Assembly: GCF_000755285.1 (NCBI RefSeq)
Contig: NZ_BBMK01000007.1
Coordinates: 107,118 to 171,117, forward strand
Source of the DNA: Nonlabens ulvanivorans
Lineage (GTDB): Bacteria; Bacteroidota; Bacteroidia; Flavobacteriales; Flavobacteriaceae
Length of the DNA: 64,000 nucleotides
Direction of reading: 5' to 3'
A model generated the notes under the pieces. That model saw only the letters and a program-made list of their open reading frames with translations. It was not told where the DNA came from and did no database searches. Made by a program: the position numbers and the translations under genes. Shown here piece by piece: positions 38,633 to 46,553 of this stretch (position 1 is the first letter of the stretch; the number at the start of each line of letters is the position of its first letter).

Positions 38633-41601
38633 ATGAAAAAACTATATTCAATAGTACTCATACTAATTATGAGTAGCTGTGTGTTTTTAAATGCACAAGA
38701 ATTAAATGAGAAAGACCGCTATCAAGAGCAGCTTAAAGTTGAGAAAAAGATAACTTCATTCATTCAAGAAAACATAGATAATGTCGTACCAGAAAAACAC
38801 CTCTATAATTACATAGAAAAGCTTAGAACCGCAGATGAGCATAGCATAGAGGAGCTGACGGCTATTCCTTTTGAGGAATTACTGACAGCCTATAAAAAAG
38901 ATTATTTGAGAAGTCTTTATTTTACTAATAATCCTCAAGCCGCAATAGTTTTCAAAGCTATCGCTGCTCCTGTTTGTACTAACGGTGATTTTGAGTCAGG
39001 GGTTTTTGACACCTCACTTGCTGGTGAAACTGGAATTTATAACCTGGGAGAATGTGATGCTATACCATTAGTAGGCGCTTCTAATATCATTTTTAATCCA
39101 GAGGCTTTTGGTAATGCAAATCACTTCGACATCACTAACGTAGGTTAGATCCTATAGTAGCTTATGGTGGTGGATCTCTACAAATGGTAAATAATGGAAA
39201 TCATGCAGTACGCATCAATGCTCCATTAATATGCAACACTAGTACAGGTAACCCTAATGGTGGCATCAACAAATTAATCAAATCCATTACTCTACAAGAT
39301 GACGGTGTTCAAGAAGTTAATTTCAGCTACGCCTTAGTGGCAGACTATCCTAACCATCCTAATGAAAATCCTTTTTTCATGGCTAGAGCATTAGATGCTA
39401 GCAATAATACTTTAGACCGTTTTTGTATCGTGTCTAATCCAGACCCTACGGTGAATCCTTTTATAAACAGTTTTGCAGACTATCCTGGCTGCGCAACTAA
39501 TCAGGTAATATGGCAAGACTGGACCTGTGGATCTTTAACTGTAAATGGTAAGGCTGGTGATGTCATCACTCTAGAGTTTATTGTTTCTGATTGTGGTCAA
39601 ACTGCTCACTTTGGATATGCATACATAGATGACATATGTGCAGTAAGCTGTAATGGTAACGGTCAGGGATCTATTCAATTAACACCAATGGACCCATGTC
39701 AGAACACTCCATTACAAGTTTGCGGTACTTATACATTACCTAATCTTAATGGTACAACAGGATCTGTAAATTCTATAGAGTTAGATATTCTACAAAACGG
39801 GAATGTGGTGAATACCTTAACTACTTCTATTAATGGAGCAGGAAATTTCTGTTTCAGCGTAGATAATGTAGATATGATAGGTCAATCTGGTGGTTACGAT
39901 TTTCAGGCAAATATTGTTTTCAATATAGGGACCGGCACACAACCAGCAACCGATTCACAAACCAATCCAGGTCAAAATAATGATTATATTTTTGACAATC
40001 CAGACTGTTGCCCTACAGATGCATCTTTTAACGCATTTATAGATACAGGTGGCTTACTAGCAATATCAAGTTTTACAGACTACAGCGCTTTTAACCCAAC
40101 CCATGAATGGTATGTATTATCGAGCCCTAATAGTTCAGGCGGACCTTACACTCCAGTTTATAGTGTTTTAGATAATGGGCCAGCCACAATCAATTTAATC
40201 CCTAACGCACAACCAGGATTATATTACACAGTAATTCATATTATGAAGTCTAACGACTGTGCAGATATATGTGAAAGTAAAGTTCTTTATTATAATAATG
40301 GAAGCAGACGTGGTGAAGAATTAGATTATCGTTCTAATCAAGATTGTTGTCTTGCTTTGCAGTTTTGGGCAAACGGTCCAGGTCAAACTAGCAATCTTTC
40401 AGGTGATTTTCAGGTCGGTGTGGATTTCAACGGTACAATAACTACAAATGTTATTAATCCTTATAGCAATCATCCTGGAATAACTCATAACTGGGAATTG
40501 TACTCAAGTCCTAATTCCACTGGTGGTCCTTATACTTTAGTAGACTCTCAAACTGGTCTTAATTATAGTTATGGTGCTATAAGTGATGGCATCTATTACT
40601 TTGTTCTTCACAAAGTACAAACTGATTGTGGCCAAGTATGTTTTGTTCAAGACATTTGCAGAAATTGTGCAAATCGTGGCAGCGCTAGTATAGCAGGAGA
40701 AATAGACTGTGACTTTTTTGACAATACCACAGTCAACTGTACTGCTACAGAGAAGCACGAATATAGTTGTAAAACAAACATGCTAGAATGGGCTGCTGTA
40801 CCTGGAGCACTAGGTTATGTTATAGAAGTTAATTATAATGATCCTGACTGCTGTCCTAGATCCACTACCCTACCGACTAGTCAACGCTTTGAAGTAGGAC
40901 CTGGAACTACAACATTGTCAATTCCTATCAATAGGTCCGGATGTTTCAGCTATTCTATAGGAACTAGGTGTGCAGACTCTAGATTACCTAAATGGACCAC
41001 CAAAGAATGTGTATCATGTGATATAATAATTCAGCCATTATGCGCAGCGCCTACCAACACTAATTTTAATTGTGATAGAGGTATTATATCATGGACAGGA
41101 TCACCATCATTTAATGACTACGTCGTTGAATACACTTATAATGATCCAGATTGTTGTCCTACTAATCAACGTCCTAGTACTAACAGAGTAAACGTTACCG
41201 GTACAAGTTTGCAAATACTGATACCTACAACGGCTTATTGCATAAGTTATCGAGTGGGAACAATTTGCCCTGGTTTTAGAGAACCTAGGTGGACTGCCAA
41301 AGTATGTCAAAGTTGTCGTGGTATAGGAATAGTTCCTAAAAATATAGGAAAGACGGAGCTTTCACCAAATCCCAGTAATGGTTTAACAACATTGACATTT
41401 GAATCTGATCATATTAAACTTCAATCGATAATTATTTATGATTTAAATGGTATTGAAATAGAGACTATTAAAGTTCCTGTTTACGAAGGTTCTATCTACA
41501 ACAACCTCTGGGATGCTAGTAACATACTAAAAAAAGGAATATACTTTGTCAGTTTTGAAACCATAGACGGTAAAAAAGTTGAGAAGTTAATTATTAAGTA
41601 A
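38633..41601 (+). CDS. Large secreted Cys-rich protein with T9SS type A sorting domain (frameshift)
   Basis: About 990 residues once joined across a one-base deletion near 39147 (ITNVG to LDPIVAYGG). It has a signal peptide (IMSSCVFLNAQE), a helical pro-region (about 25-100), a jelly-roll region with AHFGYAYIDDICAV, then repeated modules with paired cysteines. Two C-terminal modules are clear repeats, sharing EYxYNDPDCCP and KWT/RWTxKxCxSC. The last 80 residues are a por-secretion tail (ELSPNPSNGLTTLTF to KKVEKLIIK). It would be exported by the type IX system and attached to or released from the surface. It sits downstream of a shared ECF-type promoter and may be the output of that module. 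Confidence 0.8.
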
Positions 41602-41641
41602 GAGTGAGCTATCTCCTTAATATGGAGCGTGATAATAAAAA

Positions 41642-41668
41642 GGCAGAGAATAATCCTCTGCCTTTTTT
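41642..41668 (+). terminator. Rho-independent terminator of the T9SS protein gene
   Basis: Stem GGCAGAG/CTCTGCC with a 7-nt loop followed by six T, 40 bp after the stop codon. Confidence 0.85.
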
Positions 41669-41728
41669 ATCATTAAAATTTGCGCCACAGAGTGAGGAAA
41701 TAAAAAAATAATATTTTTTCAATTTGAT

Positions 41729-41756
41729 GGGTAACAAAACTAATTTAAAAGGAACA
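41729..41756 (+). promoter_or_regulatory. Candidate ECF promoter GGGTAACA-N16-AACA, copy 3
   Basis: GGGTAACA at 41729-41736 and AACA at 41753-41756, the same 16-base spacing as the other two. It lies between two terminators, with no plus-strand gene after it until the terminator at 42002. Confidence 0.5.
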
Positions 41757-41762
41757 CTATAG

Positions 41763-42027
41763 TGAAGGAGTCCTAAATGGCTTTTCATATTTGAAATAAC
41801 CAGAAATACTAATAAACCAGTCACAGTCGCATTAAGAATTTATTTTTAATTGACACTGTCTATCCCTATAAGCAGGACTGGTTATTATAACAATATAAAG
41901 TAATTGATGGATAATTAAAGGCCATTCAATTGCGGTTACAAATTAGAAGGTGGTGATTATTAGGTTCTACTATTAATTGGGGAGACCATTTTTTAAAAGA
42001 AGGCAGGAAATTTTTCCTGCCTTTTTT
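41763..42027 (+). ncRNA. Candidate ECF-dependent small RNA, about 265 nt
   Basis: The stretch starts just after the third GGGTAACA-N16-AACA site and ends in a strong terminator (42002-42027). No reading frame longer than a few codons begins here (for example ATG at 41776 stops after five codons). Internal pairing is possible: AATAACCAG near 41805 with CTGGTTATT near 41877, and the competing AACCAGTC near 41825 with GACTGGTT. Opposite-strand coding is not evident either. Start and extent are estimates from the promoter model; a very small peptide gene cannot be excluded. Confidence 0.4.
42002..42027 (+). terminator. Rho-independent terminator ending the candidate sRNA
   Basis: Stem GGCAGGAA/TTCCTGCC followed by six T. 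No protein gene ends just upstream on the plus strand, which is the main reason to suspect a noncoding transcript. Confidence 0.85.
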
Positions 42028-42062
42028 AATGCGATAAATTTAGAAATTTCATGACAAGGCAT

Positions 42063-42092
42063 AAAAAAGCAGATTCTTAAGAATCTGCTTTT
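42063..42092. terminator. Bidirectional terminator next to typA
   Basis: Perfect stem GCAGATTC/GAATCTGC with a TTAA loop and A- and T-runs on either side; it lies 26 bp beyond the typA stop on the minus strand. Confidence 0.75.
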
Positions 42093-42117
42093 AAATATTA
42101 CTTTTAATCAATATTGA

Positions 42118-43923
42118 TTATGAAAGTTGTTTTCCTGCACGCTTGCGCTCACCTTCATCAAGAAGAATTTTACGTATTCTCAAGAAATTAGGAGTTACTT
42201 CAACATATTCATCTTTCTGGATGTATTCAAGCGCTTCCTCTAGTGTAAACTTCACTGGTGGAGCAATCTTTACTTTATCATCATTACCTGCACTACGCAC
42301 GTTAGAAAGCTTCTTAGTTTTAGTAAGGTTGATCGCAAGATCATCTGGTCTAGAGTTCTCTCCTACTACCTGACCACCATATATTTCTTCACCAGGTGCT
42401 ATAAAGAATTTACCACGATCTTGTAATTTATCCATAGAATAAGGAATAGAAGTTCCTTTTTCCATAGAGATCATAGAACCATTGATACGTCCCGCAATTT
42501 CACCTTTATAAGGTTCAAAACCTACAAAACGGTGATTCATAATTGCCTCACCAGCAGTAGCCGTAATCAATTGATTACGTAGTCCGATAATACCACGAGA
42601 AGGGATTTTAAATTCACAAACCATACGCTCACCTTTAGGCGCCATACTAGTCATTTCTCCTTTTCTCATTGTTACCATTTCAACAGCTTTACCACTTACC
42701 GCTTCTGGTAAGTCGATAGTAAGCTCTTCAATAGGCTCACACTTAACACCATCTATTTCTTTAATGATAACTTGCGGCTGACCTATCTGTAATTCATAAC
42801 CTTCACGACGCATCGTTTCAATCAATACAGAAAGGTGTAATACACCACGACCAAAAACCATAAACTTATCTGCACTACCGGTATCATGTACTTGTAATGC
42901 AAGGTTCTTTTCTAGTTCTTTAGTTAAACGATCATTAATGTGACGAGACGTTACAAACTTACCATCTTTACCAAAGAAAGGTGAATCGTTAATTGTAAAT
43001 AACATACTCATTGTAGGCTCATCAATTGCAATAGTTTCCATTGCTTCAGGATTTTCAAAATCAGCAACACTATCACCAATTTCAAAACCTTCTAAACCTA
43101 CTATAGCACAAATATCACCAGCCATTACCTCTTCAGCTTTGGCCTTACCCATCCCATCAAAAACGTAGACTTCTTTTACTTTAGTTTTAGTCATAGAACC
43201 GTCACGCTTACATAACGTTACGTTTTGACCTTCTTTAATAGATCCTCTTTTAATACGTCCTATCGCGATACGACCAGTATAGTTAGAGAAATCTAATGAA
43301 GTAATTAATAACTGAGTAGTTCCTTCTTCAATTTTTGGAGCAGGAACATGCTCAATAACCATATCTAATAATGGCTCGATGTTAGTAGTTTCATCTTTCC
43401 AGTCATCAGACATCCAGTTGTTCTTTGCACTACCATATACGGTAGGGAAATCTAACTGCCATTCTTCTGCTCCTAATTCAAACATTAAGTCAAATACAGA
43501 CTCATGTACCTCATCAGGTGTACAATTTTCTTTATCTACTTTATTCACAACTACACAAGGCTTAAGACCTAAGTCTATTGCTTTCTGTAGTACAAATCGA
43601 GTTTGTGGCATTGGTCCTTCAAATGCATCTACTAGTAGTAGAACACCATCTGCCATATTTAATACACGTTCTACCTCACCACCAAAATCGGCGTGACCAG
43701 GTGTGTCAATGATATTAATCTTAGTTCCTTTATACATAACAGAAACGTTCTTTGCAAGGATTGTAATCCCACGTTCACGTTCAATGTCATTGTTATCAAG
43801 AATTAATTCTCCCGTTGATTCGTTCTCACGGAAAATTTCACAATGATGTAAAATCTTGTCTACTAACGTAGTCTTACCGTGGTCTACGTGAGCAATAATC
43901 GCAATGTTTCTAATGTCTTTCAT
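42118..43923 (-). CDS. typA: Ribosome-associated translational GTPase TypA/BipA
   Basis: About 601 residues from the ATG at 43923 (MKDIRNIAIIAHVDHGKTTL); an in-frame ATG nine codons upstream is less likely. G1 AHVDHGKTT, G2 RERGITI, G3 DTPGHADFGGE and G4 NKVDKE are all present, with EF-G-like domains III and V and the TypA-specific C-terminal domain ending RIRKILLDEGERKRAGKQ. It is a GTPase acting on ribosomes in stress and low-temperature growth. Intact, single gene with its own terminator. Confidence 0.97.
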   Translation of the reverse strand: MKDIRNIAIIAHVDHGKTTLVDKILHHCEIFRENESTGELILDNNDIERERGITILAKNVSVMYKGTKINIIDTPGHADFGGEVERVLNMADGVLLLVDAFEGPMPQTRFVLQKAIDLGLKPCVVVNKVDKENCTPDEVHESVFDLMFELGAEEWQLDFPTVYGSAKNNWMSDDWKDETTNIEPLLDMVIEHVPAPKIEEGTTQLLITSLDFSNYTGRIAIGRIKRGSIKEGQNVTLCKRDGSMTKTKVKEVYVFDGMGKAKAEEVMAGDICAIVGLEGFEIGDSVADFENPEAMETIAIDEPTMSMLFTINDSPFFGKDGKFVTSRHINDRLTKELEKNLALQVHDTGSADKFMVFGRGVLHLSVLIETMRREGYELQIGQPQVIIKEIDGVKCEPIEELTIDLPEAVSGKAVEMVTMRKGEMTSMAPKGERMVCEFKIPSRGIIGLRNQLITATAGEAIMNHRFVGFEPYKGEIAGRINGSMISMEKGTSIPYSMDKLQDRGKFFIAPGEEIYGGQVVGENSRPDDLAINLTKTKKLSNVRSAGNDDKVKIAPPVKFTLEEALEYIQKDEYVEVTPNFLRIRKILLDEGERKRAGKQLS

Positions 43924-44225
43924 AAAAATAACGCTTGTTAGCGGCTGCAAAAATAGGCTTATTTATTGGTTTTTAGCGGTTTATTGAAATATTTGCACAG
44001 CTTCTTTCAAATACTTGATTTTCAATAGCCTTAAATCTAATTGATATTTCCCTTTCGCGAAAGCAAATCAATATAAGCATATACGTTTATTATTCATTCA
44101 TCTAAAGGATGTATTTTAGACTTAATCGTTAAGTCTTTCTTAATCATTAGGAATAAAGTGACGTTTCATTTTGTTAGGTATTTGTAAATCCTACCTTTGC
44201 CGCTGATAGAAAAATATCAATTTTT
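43924..44225. other. Divergent intergenic region typA / FKBP
   Basis: A 302-bp gap without a credible ORF. It must hold both promoters and carries one copy of the palindrome at 44050-44065. Nothing else stands out. Confidence 0.5.
44050..44065. repeat. Palindrome copy CCCTTTCGCGAAAGCA, intergenic
   Basis: Two terminal changes from consensus; the inner CTTTCGCGAAAG is intact. Flanks ATTGATATTT and AAATCAATAT are nearly complementary, giving a longer imperfect hairpin. Confidence 0.65.
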
Positions 44226-44657
44226 ATGAGTCAAGTTAAAGCAAATGACACTGTAAAGGTGCATTACACAGGTAAATTAAAAGCAACAGGACAGGTCTTT
44301 GATACATCTGCAGACAGAGAGCCATTAGAAGCTCAACTAGGTCAAGGAATGTTGATCCCAGGTTTTGAGAACGGCCTTATAGACATGAAGGTAAATGAAA
44401 AGAAAACTATTGAAATCCCTAAAGAAGAAGCTTATGGTGAGGTAATGGAAGAACTTTTTCATAAAGTAGATAGAACACAATTACCACAAGAAGTACAACC
44501 TGAAGTAGGAATGGGATTGATCTCTCAAAACCCTGATGGGACAGAAAGACAATTGCGCGTTGCAGAGGTTCAGGAAGACCACATCGTCGTTGATGCTAAC
44601 CATCCACTAGCTGGTCAGGATTTAGTATTTGAACTTGAAGTTTTAGAGATTCAGTAA
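44226..44657 (+). CDS. FKBP-type peptidyl-prolyl isomerase, SlyD-like
   Basis: A 143-residue cytoplasmic protein. The FKBP core VKVHYTGKLKATGQVFDTS and LGQGMLIPGFENGLIDM flank an inserted-flap region (AYGEVMEELFHKVDRTQLP), the layout of SlyD-type enzymes. The His-rich metal-binding tail of E. coli SlyD is absent. It catalyses prolyl cis-trans isomerisation and acts as a folding helper. Monocistronic, with a terminator 20 bp after the stop. Confidence 0.92.
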   Translation: MSQVKANDTVKVHYTGKLKATGQVFDTSADREPLEAQLGQGMLIPGFENGLIDMKVNEKKTIEIPKEEAYGEVMEELFHKVDRTQLPQEVQPEVGMGLISQNPDGTERQLRVAEVQEDHIVVDANHPLAGQDLVFELEVLEIQ

Positions 44658-44675
44658 ATCTTTAACTCCATATAG

Positions 44676-44712
44676 AAAAAAGCCCATCAGGATTATTCTT
44701 GATGGGCTTTTT
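44676..44712 (+). terminator. Rho-independent terminator of the FKBP gene
   Basis: Stem AGCCCATCA/TGATGGGCT with a 10-nt loop and a T-run. Confidence 0.85.
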
Positions 44713-44757
44713 GCGTAGAATAGTTTTTAAAAATGTTGTGTGGCGAGCTTAACCAAC

Positions 44758-44788
44758 AAAAAAGGGCTCCTACAAAGGAGCCCTTTTT
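44758..44788. terminator. Bidirectional terminator after proteorhodopsin
   Basis: Stem AAAGGGCTCC/GGAGCCCTTT with A- and T-runs on the two sides, 22 bp beyond the rhodopsin stop (minus strand). Confidence 0.85.
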
Positions 44789-44809
44789 AAGATTATTCCA
44801 AAGGATCTT

Positions 44810-45544
44810 TTAAGCCTCAATCTTCTTAGAAGATTGCACAGCAAGGTTATAAACTACAAGTCCAAAACCAATTTTGTTGATCGCATCACCTATATTGTAA
44901 ACGACGTCTAGGTCTAATCCACCAAAGATACCTTCATACCATCCCGGTGTTCCTGCCATATAACCGATTGGGTATATAGCCCATCCTACTAAAACAAACC
45001 AGCATAGCATTTTATGAGCTGCAAGTACATCTCCTCCAGCCGCTACTGCTAGTTTTTTAGCCTGTCCAAACCATATATCATAAACAATCACAAAATAAGC
45101 TGCACCAGAGATAGCACCCCCCCATAAAGCTGCCATGTCACGGTTCACTGCTTCCCCTATGTACCCAGTTACGAGCATCACTACAGATAAGAAGATTAAT
45201 CTCCACATCAATGATTTTTTAGCTCCTGCTACTTTAAGAATTAAATAAAACTCTACACACATTAATGGCACAGTAAGTACCCAATCTACATACCTGAAAA
45301 ATACTGGAGACTCCTGAAATCCTGCCCAATAGTCACGCATGTACCAATAGTGTACTGCGGCAATAAAGGTTATTAAACCTGATACTAAAATAGAAGTGCG
45401 CCACTTTTTATCAAAACTACTCATTGATAAGAAAAAGAAAGCACTCGCTGCCATCATAGCCATACATCCTACAAAGAATGTAAAACCAGTGTAATCGTCT
45501 GCCGCAAGCCTAGCTACATCGATAATTAAAAGTAAACTTTTCAT
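44810..45544 (-). CDS. Proteorhodopsin, green-tuned proton pump type
   Basis: About 244 residues, seven helices. The start is placed at ATG 45544 (MKSLLLIIDVARLA); a TTG seven codons upstream is less likely. Key residues in helix C: RYVDWVLTVPLMCVEF gives the D-T-E set (equivalents of D97, T101, E108) of outward proton pumps; the spectral-tuning site 105 is Met, as in green-absorbing flavobacterial forms. The counter-ion partner His is in AAVHYWYM. The retinal lysine lies in DAINKIGFGLVVYN. Divergent from the retinal-forming blh gene, so chromophore and opsin are made together. Helix E/F region carries a G7 tract encoding LWGGA and is intact. Confidence 0.97.
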   Translation of the reverse strand: MKSLLLIIDVARLAADDYTGFTFFVGCMAMMAASAFFFLSMSSFDKKWRTSILVSGLITFIAAVHYWYMRDYWAGFQESPVFFRYVDWVLTVPLMCVEFYLILKVAGAKKSLMWRLIFLSVVMLVTGYIGEAVNRDMAALWGGAISGAAYFVIVYDIWFGQAKKLAVAAGGDVLAAHKMLCWFVLVGWAIYPIGYMAGTPGWYEGIFGGLDLDVVYNIGDAINKIGFGLVVYNLAVQSSKKIEA

Positions 45545-45581
45545 AAAATTGGATTTTTTGTTCAAGTAAACTTACGAAACA

Positions 45582-45599
45582 TTAAACAATATTGTTTAA
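45582..45599. promoter_or_regulatory. 18-bp palindrome between proteorhodopsin and blh
   Basis: TTAAACAATATTGTTTAA is a perfect palindrome in the 62-bp gap between the two divergent genes; a further TTAAACAA half-site follows at 45616-45623. Its central position suits an operator controlling both genes, possibly by a light- or carotenoid-responsive regulator (inference). Confidence 0.55.
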
Positions 45600-45606
45600 C
45601 TTTACA

Positions 45607-46512
45607 ATGTTAATCTTAAACAAAATTTTGATGAAGGTTTCTACACGACTTTACGATATCATTCTTATTCTAAGTTTCGTAGCTTTATGGATCTCTGTTC
45701 AAATCGATGAGTCTTTGGAGTACACCATAGGTTATTTTTTAGTGTTATCAATAGGTGTAGGACATGGAGCTAACGACCTCAAAATCTATTTTAAGAATCA
45801 AAATCTAAAACTCAAAACTTCAATTAAGTTTATTTGTATTTATGCGGGAGCTGTGATATTGGGTTTTCTGGCCTTTTTTATAATCCCAGATTTAATCCTT
45901 GCACTCTTTTTAATAGTAAGCGGCTTTCATTTTGGTCAGGAACATTTTGAGCGTTACAAATTCCCATCTTCCATAATTAAAACCTTATTTATCACCTGTT
46001 ATGGTCTTTCTATTATTGTCGCTTTACTACATTTAAATATTGACTACAGTCTTCCTATAGTACACGATTTAATTGATAGCACCTTAACCGCACCCTATAT
46101 AAGATGGACATTATATACACTTAGCGCGATAACTATTATTTTAGGAATTATTCAACTCTGGAGAACAGCCATAGATAGTATCTTGAAAGAAATTCTCTAC
46201 TTAATTGTTATCTATATCATCTTTGCGAGCAGTAGTTTGATTTGGGGATTTGCGATATACTTTATTTTGTGGCACAGTGTACCTTCCATTCATCATCAAA
46301 TCCAGCATTTACATGGATCTGTTACAAATAAAACAATCTTAAATTATATCCAGTCTTCCATACTATTCTGGCTAGTAGCGTTGTTGTTTTTAGGCTTATT
46401 GTATTATTTCTTAAACGAAAAAACAGCCTTTTTTCTATCTGTTATAGTTGCTTTTTTAGGTGGTATTACCTTTCCACATGTCTTTGTAATGCACAGGATA
46501 CATAAACCATAG
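45607..46512 (+). CDS. blh: Brp/Blh-family beta-carotene 15,15'-dioxygenase
   Basis: About 301 residues (ATG at 45607; ATG at 45631 is also possible), with eight or so membrane helices. Conserved histidine motifs of the family are visible: GVGHGANDLKIYF, SGFHFGQEHFERY, WHSVPSIHHQIQH and FPHVFVMHR. These bind the active-site iron. The enzyme cleaves beta-carotene to two retinal molecules for the neighbouring proteorhodopsin. Divergent gene pair with the operator-like palindrome between. Confidence 0.93.
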   Translation: MLILNKILMKVSTRLYDIILILSFVALWISVQIDESLEYTIGYFLVLSIGVGHGANDLKIYFKNQNLKLKTSIKFICIYAGAVILGFLAFFIIPDLILALFLIVSGFHFGQEHFERYKFPSSIIKTLFITCYGLSIIVALLHLNIDYSLPIVHDLIDSTLTAPYIRWTLYTLSAITIILGIIQLWRTAIDSILKEILYLIVIYIIFASSSLIWGFAIYFILWHSVPSIHHQIQHLHGSVTNKTILNYIQSSILFWLVALLFLGLLYYFLNEKTAFFLSVIVAFLGGITFPHVFVMHRIHKP

Positions 46513-46525
46513 ACTGTGTGGCACA

Positions 46526-46541
46526 CGCTTTCGCAAAAGCG
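46526..46541. repeat. Palindrome copy CGCTTTCGCAAAAGCG, intergenic
   Basis: The same one-base variant and left flank (GGCACA) as the copy at 29548. It lies between the convergent ends of blh and the PNGase F-like gene. Confidence 0.75.
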
Positions 46542-46553
46542 TAAACAGACAAA

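Noticed and set aside
41621..41710. A 29-codon ORF (MERDNKKAENNPLPFLSL)
   Set aside because: It runs through the terminator hairpin of the upstream gene and lacks a convincing ribosome-binding site.
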